Shown here in pieces: positions 49,074 through 61,651 of a stretch of DNA of 64,000 nucleotides. Origin of the DNA: Glandiceps talaboti (Eukaryota > Hemichordata > Enteropneusta > Spengelidae); contig NC_135564.1 in the NCBI RefSeq assembly GCF_964340395.1, positions 11,624,391 to 11,688,390 of the forward strand, written 5' to 3'. Position numbers and translations under genes: made by a program. How positions within the stretch are numbered: position 1 is the stretch's first letter; the number at the start of each line of letters is the position of its first letter. A model generated the notes under the pieces. It searched no databases, was not told the DNA's origin, and saw nothing but the letters and a program-made list of their open reading frames with translations.

Positions 49074-50472
49074 GTAAGATAGTTGTGTATTTTAGAAGTA
49101 ATGATAGTATATTGAGAATTATACTATTTTATCTACATTGTATTCACTAGACAACCATAAATTAATAATATTTTCACACTTGTTTGATAACCAAATTTTG
49201 CCTATCTGAAACTATTCCCAAAGCCATTAGTCAAAGACATTGACCTCTTCTCCTTTATTTACAAAAATGAAAGAATAAATATTGCAGTACAGACTCAGAT
49301 TCAAAATCAAAGTAAACGTGATATAGAAATTAAAATAATTTGTACATACACCCCTAAAGATGATAAATACAAGATGTCAGTTTGTATTTGTTCGTTATTC
49401 CAACTACAAGGATGTACCAATTATTTGACTCAGAAAGTGCTAATTCAGATTTGATGAAAGGAATTTTCTTTGATAACTTTTGAGGTCCTTTTTTTGTGCC
49501 AGGAACATTTTTCAAAAAGCATATACATGTAGCTCTAGTGTGTGTGATGATGAAAGACAGTCCTGCCTACTCTTTTTATTCTGTGTCCACCTGAATTACT
49601 CTCAAGAGAGTTTGATAAATACCATCCTAATCAGAATCAGTGCATTGCCTTTATTTCCTCCCGGATTATGGCTATGATGAGACCTGGGTAAATGATAGCC
49701 TTGAATGTACAAGTTATCGTATGGATATATCATGACAAAAACTTAATCAGATCTTATAACAACCTACATGCATGTACAAAATGAGCATATTGATTGATCC
49801 GGTAATCCTAACATGTAATATTCCCAAATGCTGATTGAAGAAAGACAAAAGCCAGCATTATATTTCTATTTTAAGTGCTGGTATCTTTAACTACATGTTT
49901 TCACAATTTTTTCGATTGCGCAGAATAACTACTGCACACATGCACTTACATGTAAAATTTATGTTTTTCTTACTATGATAATTCCACAAAGAGCAAACCT
50001 GACTTTTTACAAATATATGTCAAGAGGGGTAATTTTTGCTACCTACCATAGAGTATGCTTTATTACAGTGTACTATCTCAAGGAGAAACTGCAATGCCTA
50101 CTTTGAAACATAGATAGACAGCAAAGATTATATAAAAAACAAACAAACAAACTAACTAACAAACAAACAAAGCAATACCTATAGTTAACATAACGAACAA
50201 TTGAAATAATACATACACAGACATTGACAAAGAATAAAACACTAAAAGTAAACAAAATGAATGGAAGTTTAGTCTAACACTTGCTAAACGAAAACCAGAC
50301 ACCAAGTCTCTCGTTTGAAATTTAATACATTTTGTTTTTGCTACAGCTCTTACAAGAAAGTTTAAAATGTTGCATATATACATGTAGAATTATAAATGTC
50401 AAAACCCCTTTATGCCTTAGTTGTGCTAGCTGAAGCAGAAAATTATTTCTAATGCTATGACATACATCTGCT
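49074..50472. other. No clear gene
   Basis: Would be intron of the candidate plus-strand gene. Contains an (AAAC)n-like run at about 50138-50172. Confidence 0.5.
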
Positions 50473-50932
50473 TTAAAGGGAAACACCACTTCAGGAAATA
50501 AACTTTCACAGTGGTATTTTCAGAAACTTTGGATTCTGGTTCATGAGTCCACAGCACATAAATTTTGTTTGGTTGCATAGAAACACCAAATTGAAACTCA
50601 TTTTCACCTCTAGTGGTCCTTCTATAGCATGTACACTGTTGCCTTTTAATATGGGGCTCAGGTGACATGAATATGGATTGGGGGAAAATGGATATTCGTG
50701 ATTCCTAAGTGCTTATTTCCCTCGAACAAATTGTCATGAATATGCATTATTCATCTAACAAATATTCATGTCTGCCAAGACCACTTAGAACAATAGAGGT
50801 GAAAAAAAAGTTTCTATTTGTTGTCTCTTGGCAACCAAGCGATATTTATGTGACGTAAGATCATTAAATGACTCTCCGGAACCCAAAGTTTATGAAAATA
50901 CCTATATTTCCTGGAGTGATGTTCCACTTTAA
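50473..50932 (+). mobile_element. MITE with TTAA edges and long terminal inverted repeats
   Basis: TTAA lies at both edges (50473-50476 and 50929-50932). Just inside, AGGGAAACACCACTTCAGG on the left matches the reverse complement of the right end (AGTGGAACATCACTCCAGG), and similarity continues through GGTATTTTCA-AAACTTTGG for about 60 bp. Non-coding centre. TTAA target use is the habit of piggyBac-type transposons, so this is probably a non-autonomous relative. Confidence 0.8.
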
Positions 50933-53900
50933 CATTACAATGTGTACATTTTAGATCAGTTTAATTATTGATTTATGTAAATGTAAATCACCTGTCCATG
51001 AGTAAAACACTTTCAAAACTCAGATTGTGCCACTTTAAATCTGGACTGCTTGAATATAGAGGGCTCTGTTCCCTAGAAAAACCTATTGACCTAACATGTA
51101 TCAATATAAGCATTTAGGAAGTACATGTTCTGCAATTATAATTTTAATAAAGTCCATTTTCTGCAATCATTGTATCTCAGTATACAGTTATGAACCTACA
51201 CGTGTAGGGTCTATGTATGCACTTACATATAGAGAAATGTATAGTGGATATATTAGTTTTCCCATCTAAAAAGGGCAATTATGGGGTACTGTGTGTCTCT
51301 GTCAATTAAGGTCAAATAGCTACTGTCAACCTAGATGTTTGTGCCAATAGAAATTTATGCAATTATAGTCTTCAGCTAGTTTTCAAAAACTAACTTTTGC
51401 TAATTACTGGATTGTTAGATTGTGTTCCTGTATAAGAAGGCATTTTAGTTACTACATGTACTTATTGTGTGGTTTGGCTTTCAGCAAAATAAGTGAAAAT
51501 AAATATATAGCGAAAATTTCCAGGTTTACTATATTTTGGTCGTCAAAACTTTCTTCTTCTTCTACTGGAAGTATATCTTTTATATATTATTATAATATTA
51601 ATTGTAGTAATCCTTATTTACAATTATATTTTCCTGATTTTCCTAGAAGATTTTTTAAACATTGAACTTCAATAGTACATTATCAAATATCATGTGTTCA
51701 AAAGAGAATATAAGATAGTTTTCACATTTTTGTTATGGATTTAGTTATTTTTGTGTTGGAAAATTGATGAAAAATGGTAGGGAGAGTATATCTACATTAT
51801 ATTGATTTGAGTCCGCAAACAGCTCTGATATAAAACTTTCAATACAATTTTGAATATGTGCTTTATGATGACATAAAGATATTGAAATAGTGATCATCAT
51901 GTGTTGAGAGACTGCATTACAACAGCCATCATAACTGCTGTGCTGTATTCATGCTGGTAAAAATGAATGTCGAACAGCATAATCAATAAACCAGTGAATT
52001 GATTTTTCAGTGATTTTTAGTGAAAAAACTGTCAACGTTTCTATGCAGCTAGTTTCAAATGGACTTTAGTTGCCAAGGTGTAACTATTTGGTCAGCTGCA
52101 CACAATGCGATGTCTTCTTTGATCTCTGCAGAAACCATTGATCTCCATGGCAACTGAATGATGTAATGCTGACAACGTCAATGTGCAATTCTATCTTCCT
52201 GTTTGAGTATTCAATTATTCTTGAAGCCACTGAAGACTTGCTGGAGTCAGTCAGTTTAGAATTTGGCAGTTTAAGACCATTTCTCATAGGCTTAATGGTT
52301 TATGTTTCCACCTTGCTCATAAGATGTATGGCTTAAAAGTGATATATCTTGCTGAAAGCACAAGATATCAAATGCTATGGGTCAGCAGAATCTCTTTTAT
52401 GCAGTTTTAACATTGTCTGGGGTTTTTTCTCCTAATACTTGTACATGTACCGTAGTTTACTCCTTCATCACTGTATCTTGTATAAATAGATCTATTATGT
52501 ACCAGTGACTATACAATACATGTACTTGTATCGTTACATACCCGTACTACAATGTATAGCATGGCAGTGAAAGAGTATTGCATAACTGAGTTCAAATGAG
52601 TGGGGGAACTTTTCATATACACATGTACACTATTAGAATTATGTGAACTCACATTTACATTTTTACAAAATTAACAATATTTAACAGACCAAACACAGAA
52701 CTCCAAAGCAAAGAGGATCTGTGGTATTTAGTGTCTACATGCTTTCCCCTACTTATTTGCATTTATGATTAAGTATAAAACCTGAAGGTTGATGTGATGT
52801 GATGTCAGTCATAGAGTACTTTGTATACTTTCAAGCATAAACCAGAATGTAAATTTAAGTAACTAGTCTGCATACGAAAGTGAAACATTGCTGTATCATT
52901 TTAGCAATCATTTGATTTGTACTCATAGACTGATCTCAGGAGGAACATTCATGCCTTGCCCATATATTGTTGCCAGGTGTCACATTTATGATTCAATGAA
53001 ATGTAAAACAACATTTAATGAAATCGTTTGCACTGTTTTCCACAATTTTTGTATTGATTTCCACATTAGTAAAAATAACTTTAGAGTTTAACTGTTACTG
53101 GGTATTTAAAGTGGCATACATCTTTAAGCTGAGAGTATAAGCTTGATTCTTGTACTCAGGTGAAAATACAAAACATGTACATACAGGTACAATGTAGTAC
53201 ATTGTGTATGTGTACTTTATAAAACTTTAATTCAGTTATTCTAGTAGATGTTCCGTGAACATTGTATTATGGTAATATCGATGTACGTCTTCTACTGGCT
53301 AGTAGTAAAAATCAGTTTGATACTGTTACTGCAGATGATAGGAAGTAGGGGTTCCATATGGACAAATGTATAGTATACATGTACAGGTACATTTGTAAGT
53401 ACTTATACAGCTGTATTAAGTTACAAATTTGTGTCATTTGTATAGCAATTTGGCTTGGATACTATATTTGTTTGAGTTTGCAGTCATTGTGAAGGACTAT
53501 TTCTCTGAGTAGAATATCACATGTTCCTCTGTTTTGGGTACTATTACTCCTCTGGATAGCTTGAATATCTTCTCAAGATATGAGAGCTATCGGAGTAGCA
53601 CATTCAACACCAGCTCCAAAATCAGACTACATGTACCCAACAGGCAATACAATTAATAGTAAACCAGAATAGAATAATCTAGTTTCTCTCTGTTATCTCC
53701 ATATTTTATGAATGCATATTAAATAGCAAATGCCCCATACCGTTGACAAACATATCAGTCTAATTTCTTCTACTATTACACATGTCAGGTTTCTCTCATA
53801 CACATAGTTTGTTTTTGCCAAACATTTACAAAAATCCAAAGTTTTTAGAAATGGAATTTAATCATGTCATTTTTAAGTGTTTGGACCCATTCATGTCTTT

Positions 53901-56622
53901 ACTGTACTGTTCTTGCTAGAATCTTTTCACAAGAGGGCACTTTTGTTGCATGCCAGAAAGAGTGTATCTACCAAAGATCGGGGGTGGGGGGGGGGGGGGG
54001 TGTCTACATCTCTTAGTTTTATTTTAAATTAAGGCCCTACAGATCTACAAAAAAATGGACTTATGCGAATTATAGCATTGACCATTGGTGGCTCTGTGCA
54101 TAGTTTATAGTTATACTAAGTCCTGAGCATATTGATAGTAAGTGTATGTCCACTACATTATCTTCTAACAGACATTTGTCATGTCTATCTGTAGTCACTA
54201 GATGGCACACAAAGCACTGTAAAGTCAAATGTAAGCTAGAGAGTAGAATTAAAAAATCATGCTCTGAAATGCCATTCTTGCAAACCAGAGTTATTATTTC
54301 TACCACAAAACAGGACGTGGTTTGCGATGATGTGAAATAAGTGTTTTATGTGAGCTTATATGTACATGTACATGTATTTATAATTTATACACATTCATAA
54401 AACAGGAAAGCTTGATTTGTTACATCAGAAACAAATCAACACAAGGATATATTGTACATGTATACATGTCACCAAATCAATGAAAAGTGTTCTATGATGT
54501 TTAAATATATATTTTAACAATGTTTTGGAGGTTAATTCTTTGGAAAAAGGTCTACCAGATAAAATACCATATGTAGAAGTGAACTCCATATATAGATGGT
54601 TTGGATGAAATCGCATACAATGTACATTATATTGTATTGAGTTATGTAGAAGTGAACTCCATATTGGTGGTTTGGATGAAATTGCATACAGCATACATTG
54701 TATTGTATTCAGTTAATTGGAAGACTTACATTTCCTGTTTTTTTATGACCATGAAATCAGCTTAAAATGCACGAATACATAAATGTATTAAGGACAATAT
54801 GGTATACATTGTATGTACATGTATGTGATGGGAATGTTATTGAATAGAAAGTATTTAGTTCAAACTAGACCAAAGTGGTTGCTATGGATATGAATTGGCT
54901 TCCAAATGCAAAACAAGGAAGACCTATCTGTGTTGTATATTTAAAATTCTATGGTATTATCTATAGGATGTATTTTGTCTTTAAAAAAAAGGACATTAAA
55001 AAAATCATATATAACAATAACATGTTTTAGACTACATGTACATTGTATATTTGTGATTTTTCACAGGGTATAAGAGACTAGTATATTCAACAGTTTTAAA
55101 GAAGATTAGCGCGATTCATTACTGTTCATTTCCTGGACTTTTTATATACTGCCTAAGTTCAGTCAAAATAGAGAGAGCAATTGTACAAATAATTCTGTAG
55201 ACTCAGAGAAGGGAAGACTTGTACTGTTATGATGTTACTGAATTACTGTATTAATAGTACATGTTCAAAGTGAGCAAGGTTAATATATACGTTTCACAAA
55301 CTTGATAAGCTGACATTACTGGCCTAAACTGTTTATGTTTTAGAGCTAGTTACCAACAGTTGAAAGCATTCTTACAATAGCAAGACTTAAATGGTGTGTG
55401 AAACTCATTTTCTTCACAAATGTAACTGAAAGAGCACTAGGTGATAAGGATCAAGTTTAAATCTCTGATCATTTCTTCTAGGAATACTCATATTATTTTT
55501 TTTTACTTCATCATGAGACAGAATTTAAAGAATCAGAAATCCTCTACGTTGAATAGAACATTATCTGAATACTATGGTGTCTAATTCAATATCTAAATTT
55601 GGCTTTGATGACAATATATTGTAGCCTTGTACAAGAAATTAAAGTTTTATTATGCACTTGTGATTTGATGTGCTATAAATGGACTTTGTATTTGTAAGTG
55701 TACATGAAAAATCCATTTCCACTATGATTACCTTCTTAGGATTGAATAGGAACAAAGGATTAGTAAATGCATGGTATTTGAACCATGATTTGTCATAAAA
55801 AATACCAGAATAAAGGGAAATTGGAATTTGGAAAGCAGTAAAAACCACTGAAAATTTATGAAGCAGTAATGTATCTAAATTTAGCTTATTAAATAGCTTT
55901 GATGTCACAATGTCTTTGATAAAGTTGAAAGCCAAAATGGTGGAGAGGAAATACTGTCTATTCATCATATTCATGATTTTGTTAATAGACCATATTAAAA
56001 TGCAAACGGAACCCAAGTAAAATTTACCTACTTATTACTCTTCAATGAAAACTCTTGTATGAATCCCCAGTATTTTGTGTTGAGAACTCCGGTGAAATTT
56101 ATCTACTTTTAATAAATCTCTCAAACAAAAACTCTGTTAATTGTGGATACATTTACAAAATAATGGAATGTTAAGTAAAAAGAAGAGGTTTATTACAGTT
56201 TTAAAGTAAAGCATTTATAAGACAATTTATTTTGTAACAGCAATGAAGAGATGATATACAGATGGTCGTAAAACTTAATGCACATTGCTTTTATCTAAGT
56301 TAAACATTTTATCTGCCATATGTTACATTCATTGTCCACTGATTATGAATTATTTCATTCCATTTACAGTGCAGTGTGGGAGCAAACATATTTATACGAA
56401 TTTACGATCAGGTACATTTCTTGCGGAGAAACAAGTGTTTTTAGTGTCACTTGTTCAAACCCTGCATTAGATCTATACATCCTAGTTTAGTTATCATGTG
56501 GTTATATGTATGTCGGTATGATTCATTTGTAACTTGGAGTTGGTGCTTAGTCCTTCTATCTGCATTCAGCAATATCAGTTATAGAGATTTTTGTTTGTAT
56601 TTTCCAAAGATTTTGGGGTTAC
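50933..56622. other. No clear gene
   Basis: AT-rich sequence with a duplication at 54569-54716, a poly-G run at 53980-54000, and a phrase at about 51509-51540 (AGCGAAAATTTCCAGGTTTA) that also occurs at about 3536-3560. No supported exon. Confidence 0.5.
54569..54716 (+). repeat. Two-copy tandem duplication, 73-bp unit
   Basis: ATGTAGAAGTGAACTCCATA then TGGTTTGGATGAAAT-GCATA and CATTGTATTGTATT occurs twice. Confidence 0.85.
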
Positions 56623-56869
56623 CAATAGGGAACTTGAATACCCGCCATGTTGAGTGATGCATCATGGGAAATGTGATAATAAATACTAATCAAATAGTAC
56701 TGTAAACAATAATGTTACATTGTTTTTAACAAATGATCACTTCATAGTCGCCCTGACCATTGTGGGAGGTTTATTTTATCAGTAGCTCCTGATTATGTAT
56801 TACGATAGCCTCAGATAATCCCATAGTCCTTTGCCTCAGAGCATGGTCAGACTGGAATAGTTCCCTATT
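56623..56869 (-). mobile_element. MITE copy, inverted relative of 29264-29519
   Basis: Starts CAATAGGGAACTTG and ends AGTTCCCTATT. It shares the CCCGCCAT-TTG, AATAAATACTAATCAA and ATAATCCCATAGTCCTTTGC blocks with the reverse complement of 29264-29519, but is diverged and lacks part of the TIR. Confidence 0.75.
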
Positions 56870-57594
56870 AGTATGCACAGAGACTATAAAATATTCAGCT
56901 AACTGCAGCTGTTTGAAAAATTTACTGCTAATTGAATAATTTAATGATGTACATGATTGTATTAATATAATATGTGCCATAAATGGTTGTTATAAGGAAC
57001 AAGGTGTTGGGAGGAGAGGTTGGGGTGGGTGGTTAGCTGCATTCTCTGTGGATTGTTCTGATGTCAAAATTTTAACAGAACCATCTCCAGACACCCAGGT
57101 CATCAGTTTAGCTATGCAATCTCAATATCAAAAATGTCACTATTAAAGCAGGTACTACCTTGCCCTCAAACCAATTTTTCAGTTATCTTTAATCTCTCAT
57201 CAAAAAATTGCTCTAGAGAACAGTGCACTTCACAGCTACTAGAGTGGTCTTAATGTCACATATAAATAACTGTATGTGGCAAATGCAGACATACATACAT
57301 GTGACTGTGAGGGCGGTATATAAGATAGATCACACAATGTGAAATTATATTTGTCAGATGCATAATATGTTAATTTACATAAGGGTGAGGTTTTTTTTTT
57401 GTTTGTTTCTCATCTCCAATGGAATAGTCAGGCGGGTCGGGCGGGCGAAATAAAAAAAAAAGGGGGGGGGCAAGAAAAAAAAATGTATTTTTCAGTTCTA
57501 TTCTCTGTCCTATCTGTCCTGTTAGTCTCTATACAACTTCATTTCTCTTCTCTTTATTGAATTCCTTGTTACAAGTCTCTTGCCTTCATTTTAG

Positions 57595-57654
57595 CAAGGT
57601 TGACAAGTCTGTAGAACAACTTTGTAAGAAGATGATTAAATACTTATCATCCTG
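57595..57654 (+). CDS. Candidate internal exon (60 nt)
   Basis: Acceptor AGTCTCTTGCCTTCATTTTAG ends at 57594 and CTG|GTGGGTG gives a donor at 57655; a second donor at 57659 is possible. The open frame reads KVDKSVEQLCKKMIKYLSS, amphipathic and helix-like. Leading C and trailing TG give a symmetric phase that fits the exon ending at 49073. Family unknown. Confidence 0.35.
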
Positions 57655-58213
57655 GTGGGTGTATATCTGTAGCCATGAACTATTGTGTGATTTTATCAGG
57701 AGTACTAATACATTCGTCCTATTAATCAAAGTGGCATTGCCATCGCTAACAATGTTTTCAAGTTATCCAATTTGAACTTTAGTATGAAACTTTTTGAAAC
57801 ACTTAAGTGATTGTCATCAGTGTGCTAGATGAATTTTCATTTATATAAAGCATTACTTCTATGAAACATTTTTCTTCAGTGTGAACTTGTGGGTGAGGGG
57901 GGGGGGGGGGTTAGACGCCGGTGTTCTGCCAAGGTTTCCAACAAGTGGGGACACAGGCCCCTTGGTTCCAAAAAGTGGTGTCATTTGACAGGGAGTGGGG
58001 TCAATTATTATTGTCTATGAAATATTCATATAAATTATCTCAGACCACTATAGAGATACTGTGGTCTGAGATATTCCATTACGTATAGACCATTACCTAA
58101 CTACATAAAAAAATTCCATTCATAATAAGTTCCCAGTAAGCTATTTTTTGAAAATTGTGTACTACACATTACACCTTAGAAAAAGAAGGCAATTAAGATT
58201 ATGTAATTTTAAG

Positions 58214-58214
<1 letters not shown>

Positions 58215-58300
<86 letters not shown>
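58215..58300 (+). repeat. (TA)n microsatellite, 86 bp
   Basis: Uninterrupted TA dinucleotides, followed by CACATGTATATATATAATAT and the inverted repeat. Confidence 0.97.
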
Positions 58301-58305
<5 letters not shown>

Positions 58306-58320
58306 GTATATATATAATAT

Positions 58321-58480
58321 ATATGTTGAGGGTAGAAGAAAATCAAGTCAGGTTTTTCGTCTCTACAAGCCTGTTTCGTGAGTAAATCACTCGTCAACAT
58401 CTCCTGACGAGTGATTTACTCACGACACAGGCTTGTAGAGACGAAAAACCCGACTTGATTTTCTTCTACCCTCAACATAT
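58321..58480. repeat. Long inverted repeat, 76-bp arms, 8-bp loop
   Basis: Arms 58321-58396 and 58405-58480 are reverse complements with two mismatches in 76 (58374 T against 58426-side C, and CCTG against CCCG); the spacer is ACATCTCC. It lies between two (TA)n tracts. The right-hand unique text continues to about 58543. Probably derived from a hammerhead-bearing retroelement terminal region (see 58400-58441). Confidence 0.92.
58400..58441 (+). ncRNA. Hammerhead-ribozyme-like fold (type I), one core base off
   Basis: In order: stem I UCUC (58400-58403) pairing GAGA (58438-58441); core CUGACGA (58404-58410, consensus CUGANGA); stem II GUGA/UCAC with loop UUUAC (58411-58423); core GAC at 58424-58426 where GAA is required; stem III ACA-GGCU-UGU (58427-58436); cleavage nucleotide A at 58437 after GU. 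The mirrored left arm, read on the minus strand, has the canonical GAAA but UUGACGA instead of CUGACGA and no stem I. Short stem III is typical of hammerheads in Penelope-like elements. Neither copy looks catalytically intact. Confidence 0.55.
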
Positions 58481-58541
58481 ACTCCGCTCTGCGTGCAGAC
58501 GTATCGAGCACTGTACTACGGACAAATCTTACCACTGACTT

Positions 58542-58677
<136 letters not shown>

Positions 58678-58777
58678 TGATATATTGTTTAGAAAGATTG
58701 GACAGCCAGGTAGTCACAATTTTTAATCTGAATATCAATGAATAGCAGTGCTAAAATTTATAATTCCTTTTTTTCAG

Positions 58778-58832
58778 ACAAGGACAATGAACAACTTCAA
58801 AATAAGTCACAGTGAACATATGATTGAATAAA
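58778..58832 (+). CDS. Candidate terminal exon with poly(A) signal
   Basis: A strong acceptor (TTATAATTCCTTTTTTTTCAG, ends 58777) is followed by a short open stretch. The most protein-like frame reads KDNEQLQNKSQ then TGA (58813-58815), with AATAAA at 58827-58832. That frame needs one leftover base upstream, which the donor at 57654 (two leftover) does not supply; the phase-0 donor at 57658 would read another frame. So the 3' end signal is better supported than the exact coding path. Confidence 0.33.
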
Positions 58833-59014
58833 AACTTTGAGAAATCCTAAACTTGTAACCACTTGTTTCATTTTTAAAATTGTTAGTACACTGCTGTGTT
58901 TATCATTCCCTCTTCAAATTCATGACATTTTGAAGAAAAAAAATCCCTGACTTTAAAAAGTAACAAATGTGAACGAAAAACTTACAAATAATAGTCAAAC
59001 AAACTTTAAAATAC

Positions 59015-59027
59015 TTTATTTTTTATT
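59015..59027 (-). terminator. Minus-strand poly(A) signals (two AATAAA)
   Basis: Read on the minus strand, AATAAA occurs at 59027-59022 and 59020-59015, about 180-190 bases past the stop codon at 59206. They sit tail-to-tail with the plus-strand AATAAA at 58827. Confidence 0.4.
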
Positions 59028-59205
59028 AATTAACCGTTACTGGCTGTGTATCATGATTTGGTCCTGCTATATCAAATGACAGCATAGTTACGTACCGTAA
59101 ACTTGCAATGATACGGAAAGCTGACATTAGGTGTCCTTGAAACTCAGAACTTGAATCTTTAACTAAAACTATCAACAAAGTCAAAGTTGGGATGCTCTGT
59201 AAATA

Positions 59206-59611
59206 TTACATTAATTTTTTTCTGATTTGCACAACAAGTTCTTTCTTCATGTCTGACCGGGCGCACATACATCGGCCGTCTATAGTGGCCATGCCAGTGA
59301 TTACGCATTGATTCAGTGCCCAACATTCACATGTGTCACTAGCACTGTCAACATCATGCAACACGATCCCCAAACACAGCTTTTTCGGAATCAAAATACA
59401 CATGTACTCATTTAATTTAACCCATCAACAAATGAAAATCACAACCTGCGTCCCATAAATTTGGTTCACGAAGGCTTCTGAGCTGTGGTATGGCAGATAG
59501 ATGTTCCGATAGCAAGTTCAGTGTTTCGCACACGTCAGTGATTAGGTCAGAGGTCACGACAGTGACAGTAGACAAAACATGTGACGAGAGACGTCCATTT
59601 CGACGTTTCAT
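59206..59611 (-). CDS. Coding-like minus-strand region in two overlapping frames
   Basis: First frame: ATG at 59611 to TAA at 59417, 64 codons, starting MKRRNGRLSSHVLSTVTVV and ending REPNLWDAGCDFHLLMG. Second frame: open from 59424 to TAA at 59206, with a Cys-rich middle (SDTCECWALNQCVITGMATI, then DGRCMCARSDMKKEL). The frames overlap by 8 nt, so a single one-base shift would make one protein of about 137 codons. CpG words are frequent (GGGCGCAC, CGACGTTTC). Either a gene with a small intron or sequence error at about 59420, or a young pseudogene. No family recognised. Confidence 0.4.
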
Positions 59612-59837
59612 CTAATCCCTCTATAAATGTTTTAATTTGTAGATTAAGTTTATCAAAGTTGATCTTTTTGTGACATTTTTTATGTTAACAATAGAACTGC
59701 GCGTTGTCACTGTATCTTATATGATGTCAACAAAACTTTCCCTTACGCAGTCAGTATACTTCTTGTGGGATTCACGTCGAGTCAGAGCCTGGCCTGGTCC
59801 GGCCGTGGACTTAGATAATTTTGATGTCTGCCGTAAA
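59612..59837. promoter_or_regulatory. Possible bidirectional promoter
   Basis: The 226 bp between divergent ATGs at 59611 (minus) and 59838 (plus) are richer in CpG than the surroundings (ACTGCGCGTTGTC, TTCACGTCGAGTCAG, GGTCCGGCCGTGG). TATAAAT occurs at about 59622. Inferred from layout and composition only. Confidence 0.35.
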
Positions 59838-59861
59838 ATGAATGCGCCAAAGCGACGCAAG
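59838..59861 (+). CDS. Candidate first coding exon (8 codons)
   Basis: ATG in an A-rich context, then MNAPKRRK and a possible donor AAG|GTGGGAAA. The basic start looks like a nuclear protein N-terminus. The frame is also open upstream to 59670 and downstream to 59888, so an unspliced short ORF is the alternative. Confidence 0.25.
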
Positions 59862-61651
59862 GTGGGAAAATTATTGCTTCATTTGTAATTTTAGGGGGCC
59901 AATGTCGCAAGGTCGTGGCCTTGGCAGAACTGGCCTAAGACGCCATGGGGAACCTTACAATTTTGCTGTGCTCAGGGGTCGGTCGGAAATAAAAAAACTT
60001 TTTTTTTTCTGATGTCGGAGCTGCAAATTAGGGTCGGTCGGGAGATGAGAAACAGAAAAATAAAAAGGGCCGCCCTAACCTGAAATATAATTTTTTTGTA
60101 ACTAGGCATATCATTAAAATAACAATTTACGATTTCTTGGTCAACATCATGATTCTATCTCAACACACTGCATGCCCATTACTGTATAGGTAGGCATTGA
60201 TATGTATGTGAGTAGATGTTGGCCTCTTTCTAAGTTAACCCTCAGGCATAGACAAGGAAAAAGGTTATACAGGTACTAAACATTATCATAGCAATTTAAC
60301 TGTTGAACACATTAAGTCCATACAGCTAATGAACAACTGTATGCTGATATCATGACAGTCACAAACCATTAGCGGTCCAAGTGCAACAAACCCGCAGGCT
60401 TGCCTGGCGAAAACGGGTGTCATAAAAGTTGTTTGCATCTCTAAAGCTGTTTGTAGCGTTACTTATAATAGCCTAATAAATTGATAACAACTGATATAAG
60501 ACGGAGATAAGGTTTGCCTCAATTGCAGTCCATGCAGCCGGCCGAATAGAGGTTTTACAGCTGTTTACTTGTGTTATGTAAGAGCCCATCATCACATGTG
60601 TAAATATTGGTACTCTTTGATAACAAGTCCACTTGCTTGGCTAATGGCTTGTCTCAGTAATGTTGTCATTTATAGTGACATTGTAAATATTACTCAGGTT
60701 TGAATTACAGATCATGGCTTAATGGGTGTTTTTAAATTGTCCCATAATTTACCTCTCTAAATGTATATGCATACTCATTAGTACATTGTATGTACATGTA
60801 CAATGTAGTAGTAGTGTACATGTTCTGAGTAATTACGTACATGAGAAACATTGTGAATTTGAACAGTGCCATCTAGTGTTCAAAATCACAAATTATTTTG
60901 TTCTGTTGTCCATCCTTTACCTGACATTGTAAATGTGTATAATTTGTATGTAAGCACAATGTAATGTACTTGTTCTATTGCAGTGATTGCAATATTTATT
61001 AGTGATATACAATAAAAGTCAATTTTATATTGTACATGTACATGAAAACATATGTACACATACATTATCCCATCAGACCCATGATTTAGTAGTGCAATAG
61101 ACACAGCACAAAGTCAAACATAACATGACATGACACAGTAGCAACTCTTGCACTTCCTTTAAAGTCTTTATGAATTTTGTAGAACCCTACTCTGTTCAAA
61201 TTTAAAGAAAAAGGTGTGGAAGGAAAGTTAATTTTGTGCTGAACATTTTATACTTTATAATCCAATTATCTCTGTTATTATTAAGTTAGGTAATGCATAA
61301 AGTGATTGTCAAATGTAGAACTATAGTAAGTTTCAATCAGGCGCACATAATTTGATATTTATTACTGATATTGATTGATTTTTACTTAAGTTGAACTTGG
61401 CTATAGCACTACATTCTCACAGGCCTGACTACTTAAGCCATGTTCATTTGGGATGGAGGATGAGTGGAGTGGGATGGGGGTGTGTGGAGGTAAGACTGTG
61501 TTAAATCTCAGTGTTCGGATCCTACACAATTGTTTCACTATCACTCTATCAGTGGAGACATGAAGAGTCAGGCAGGATCATTCTTTCGCTTAGGACCAAC
61601 TGTTTCCATACAAATCATAACTCTGCCACATCGCAGAGTTTACATACTGGG
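59862..61651. other. No clear gene; GGTCGGTCGG-type repeat
   Basis: At about 59975-60075, GGGGTCGGTCGGAAATAAAAA and GGGTCGGTCGGGAGATGAGA face related text at about 57410-57475 (GGCGGGTCGGGCGGGCGAAA), suggesting a dispersed repeat. No exon supported. Confidence 0.45.
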
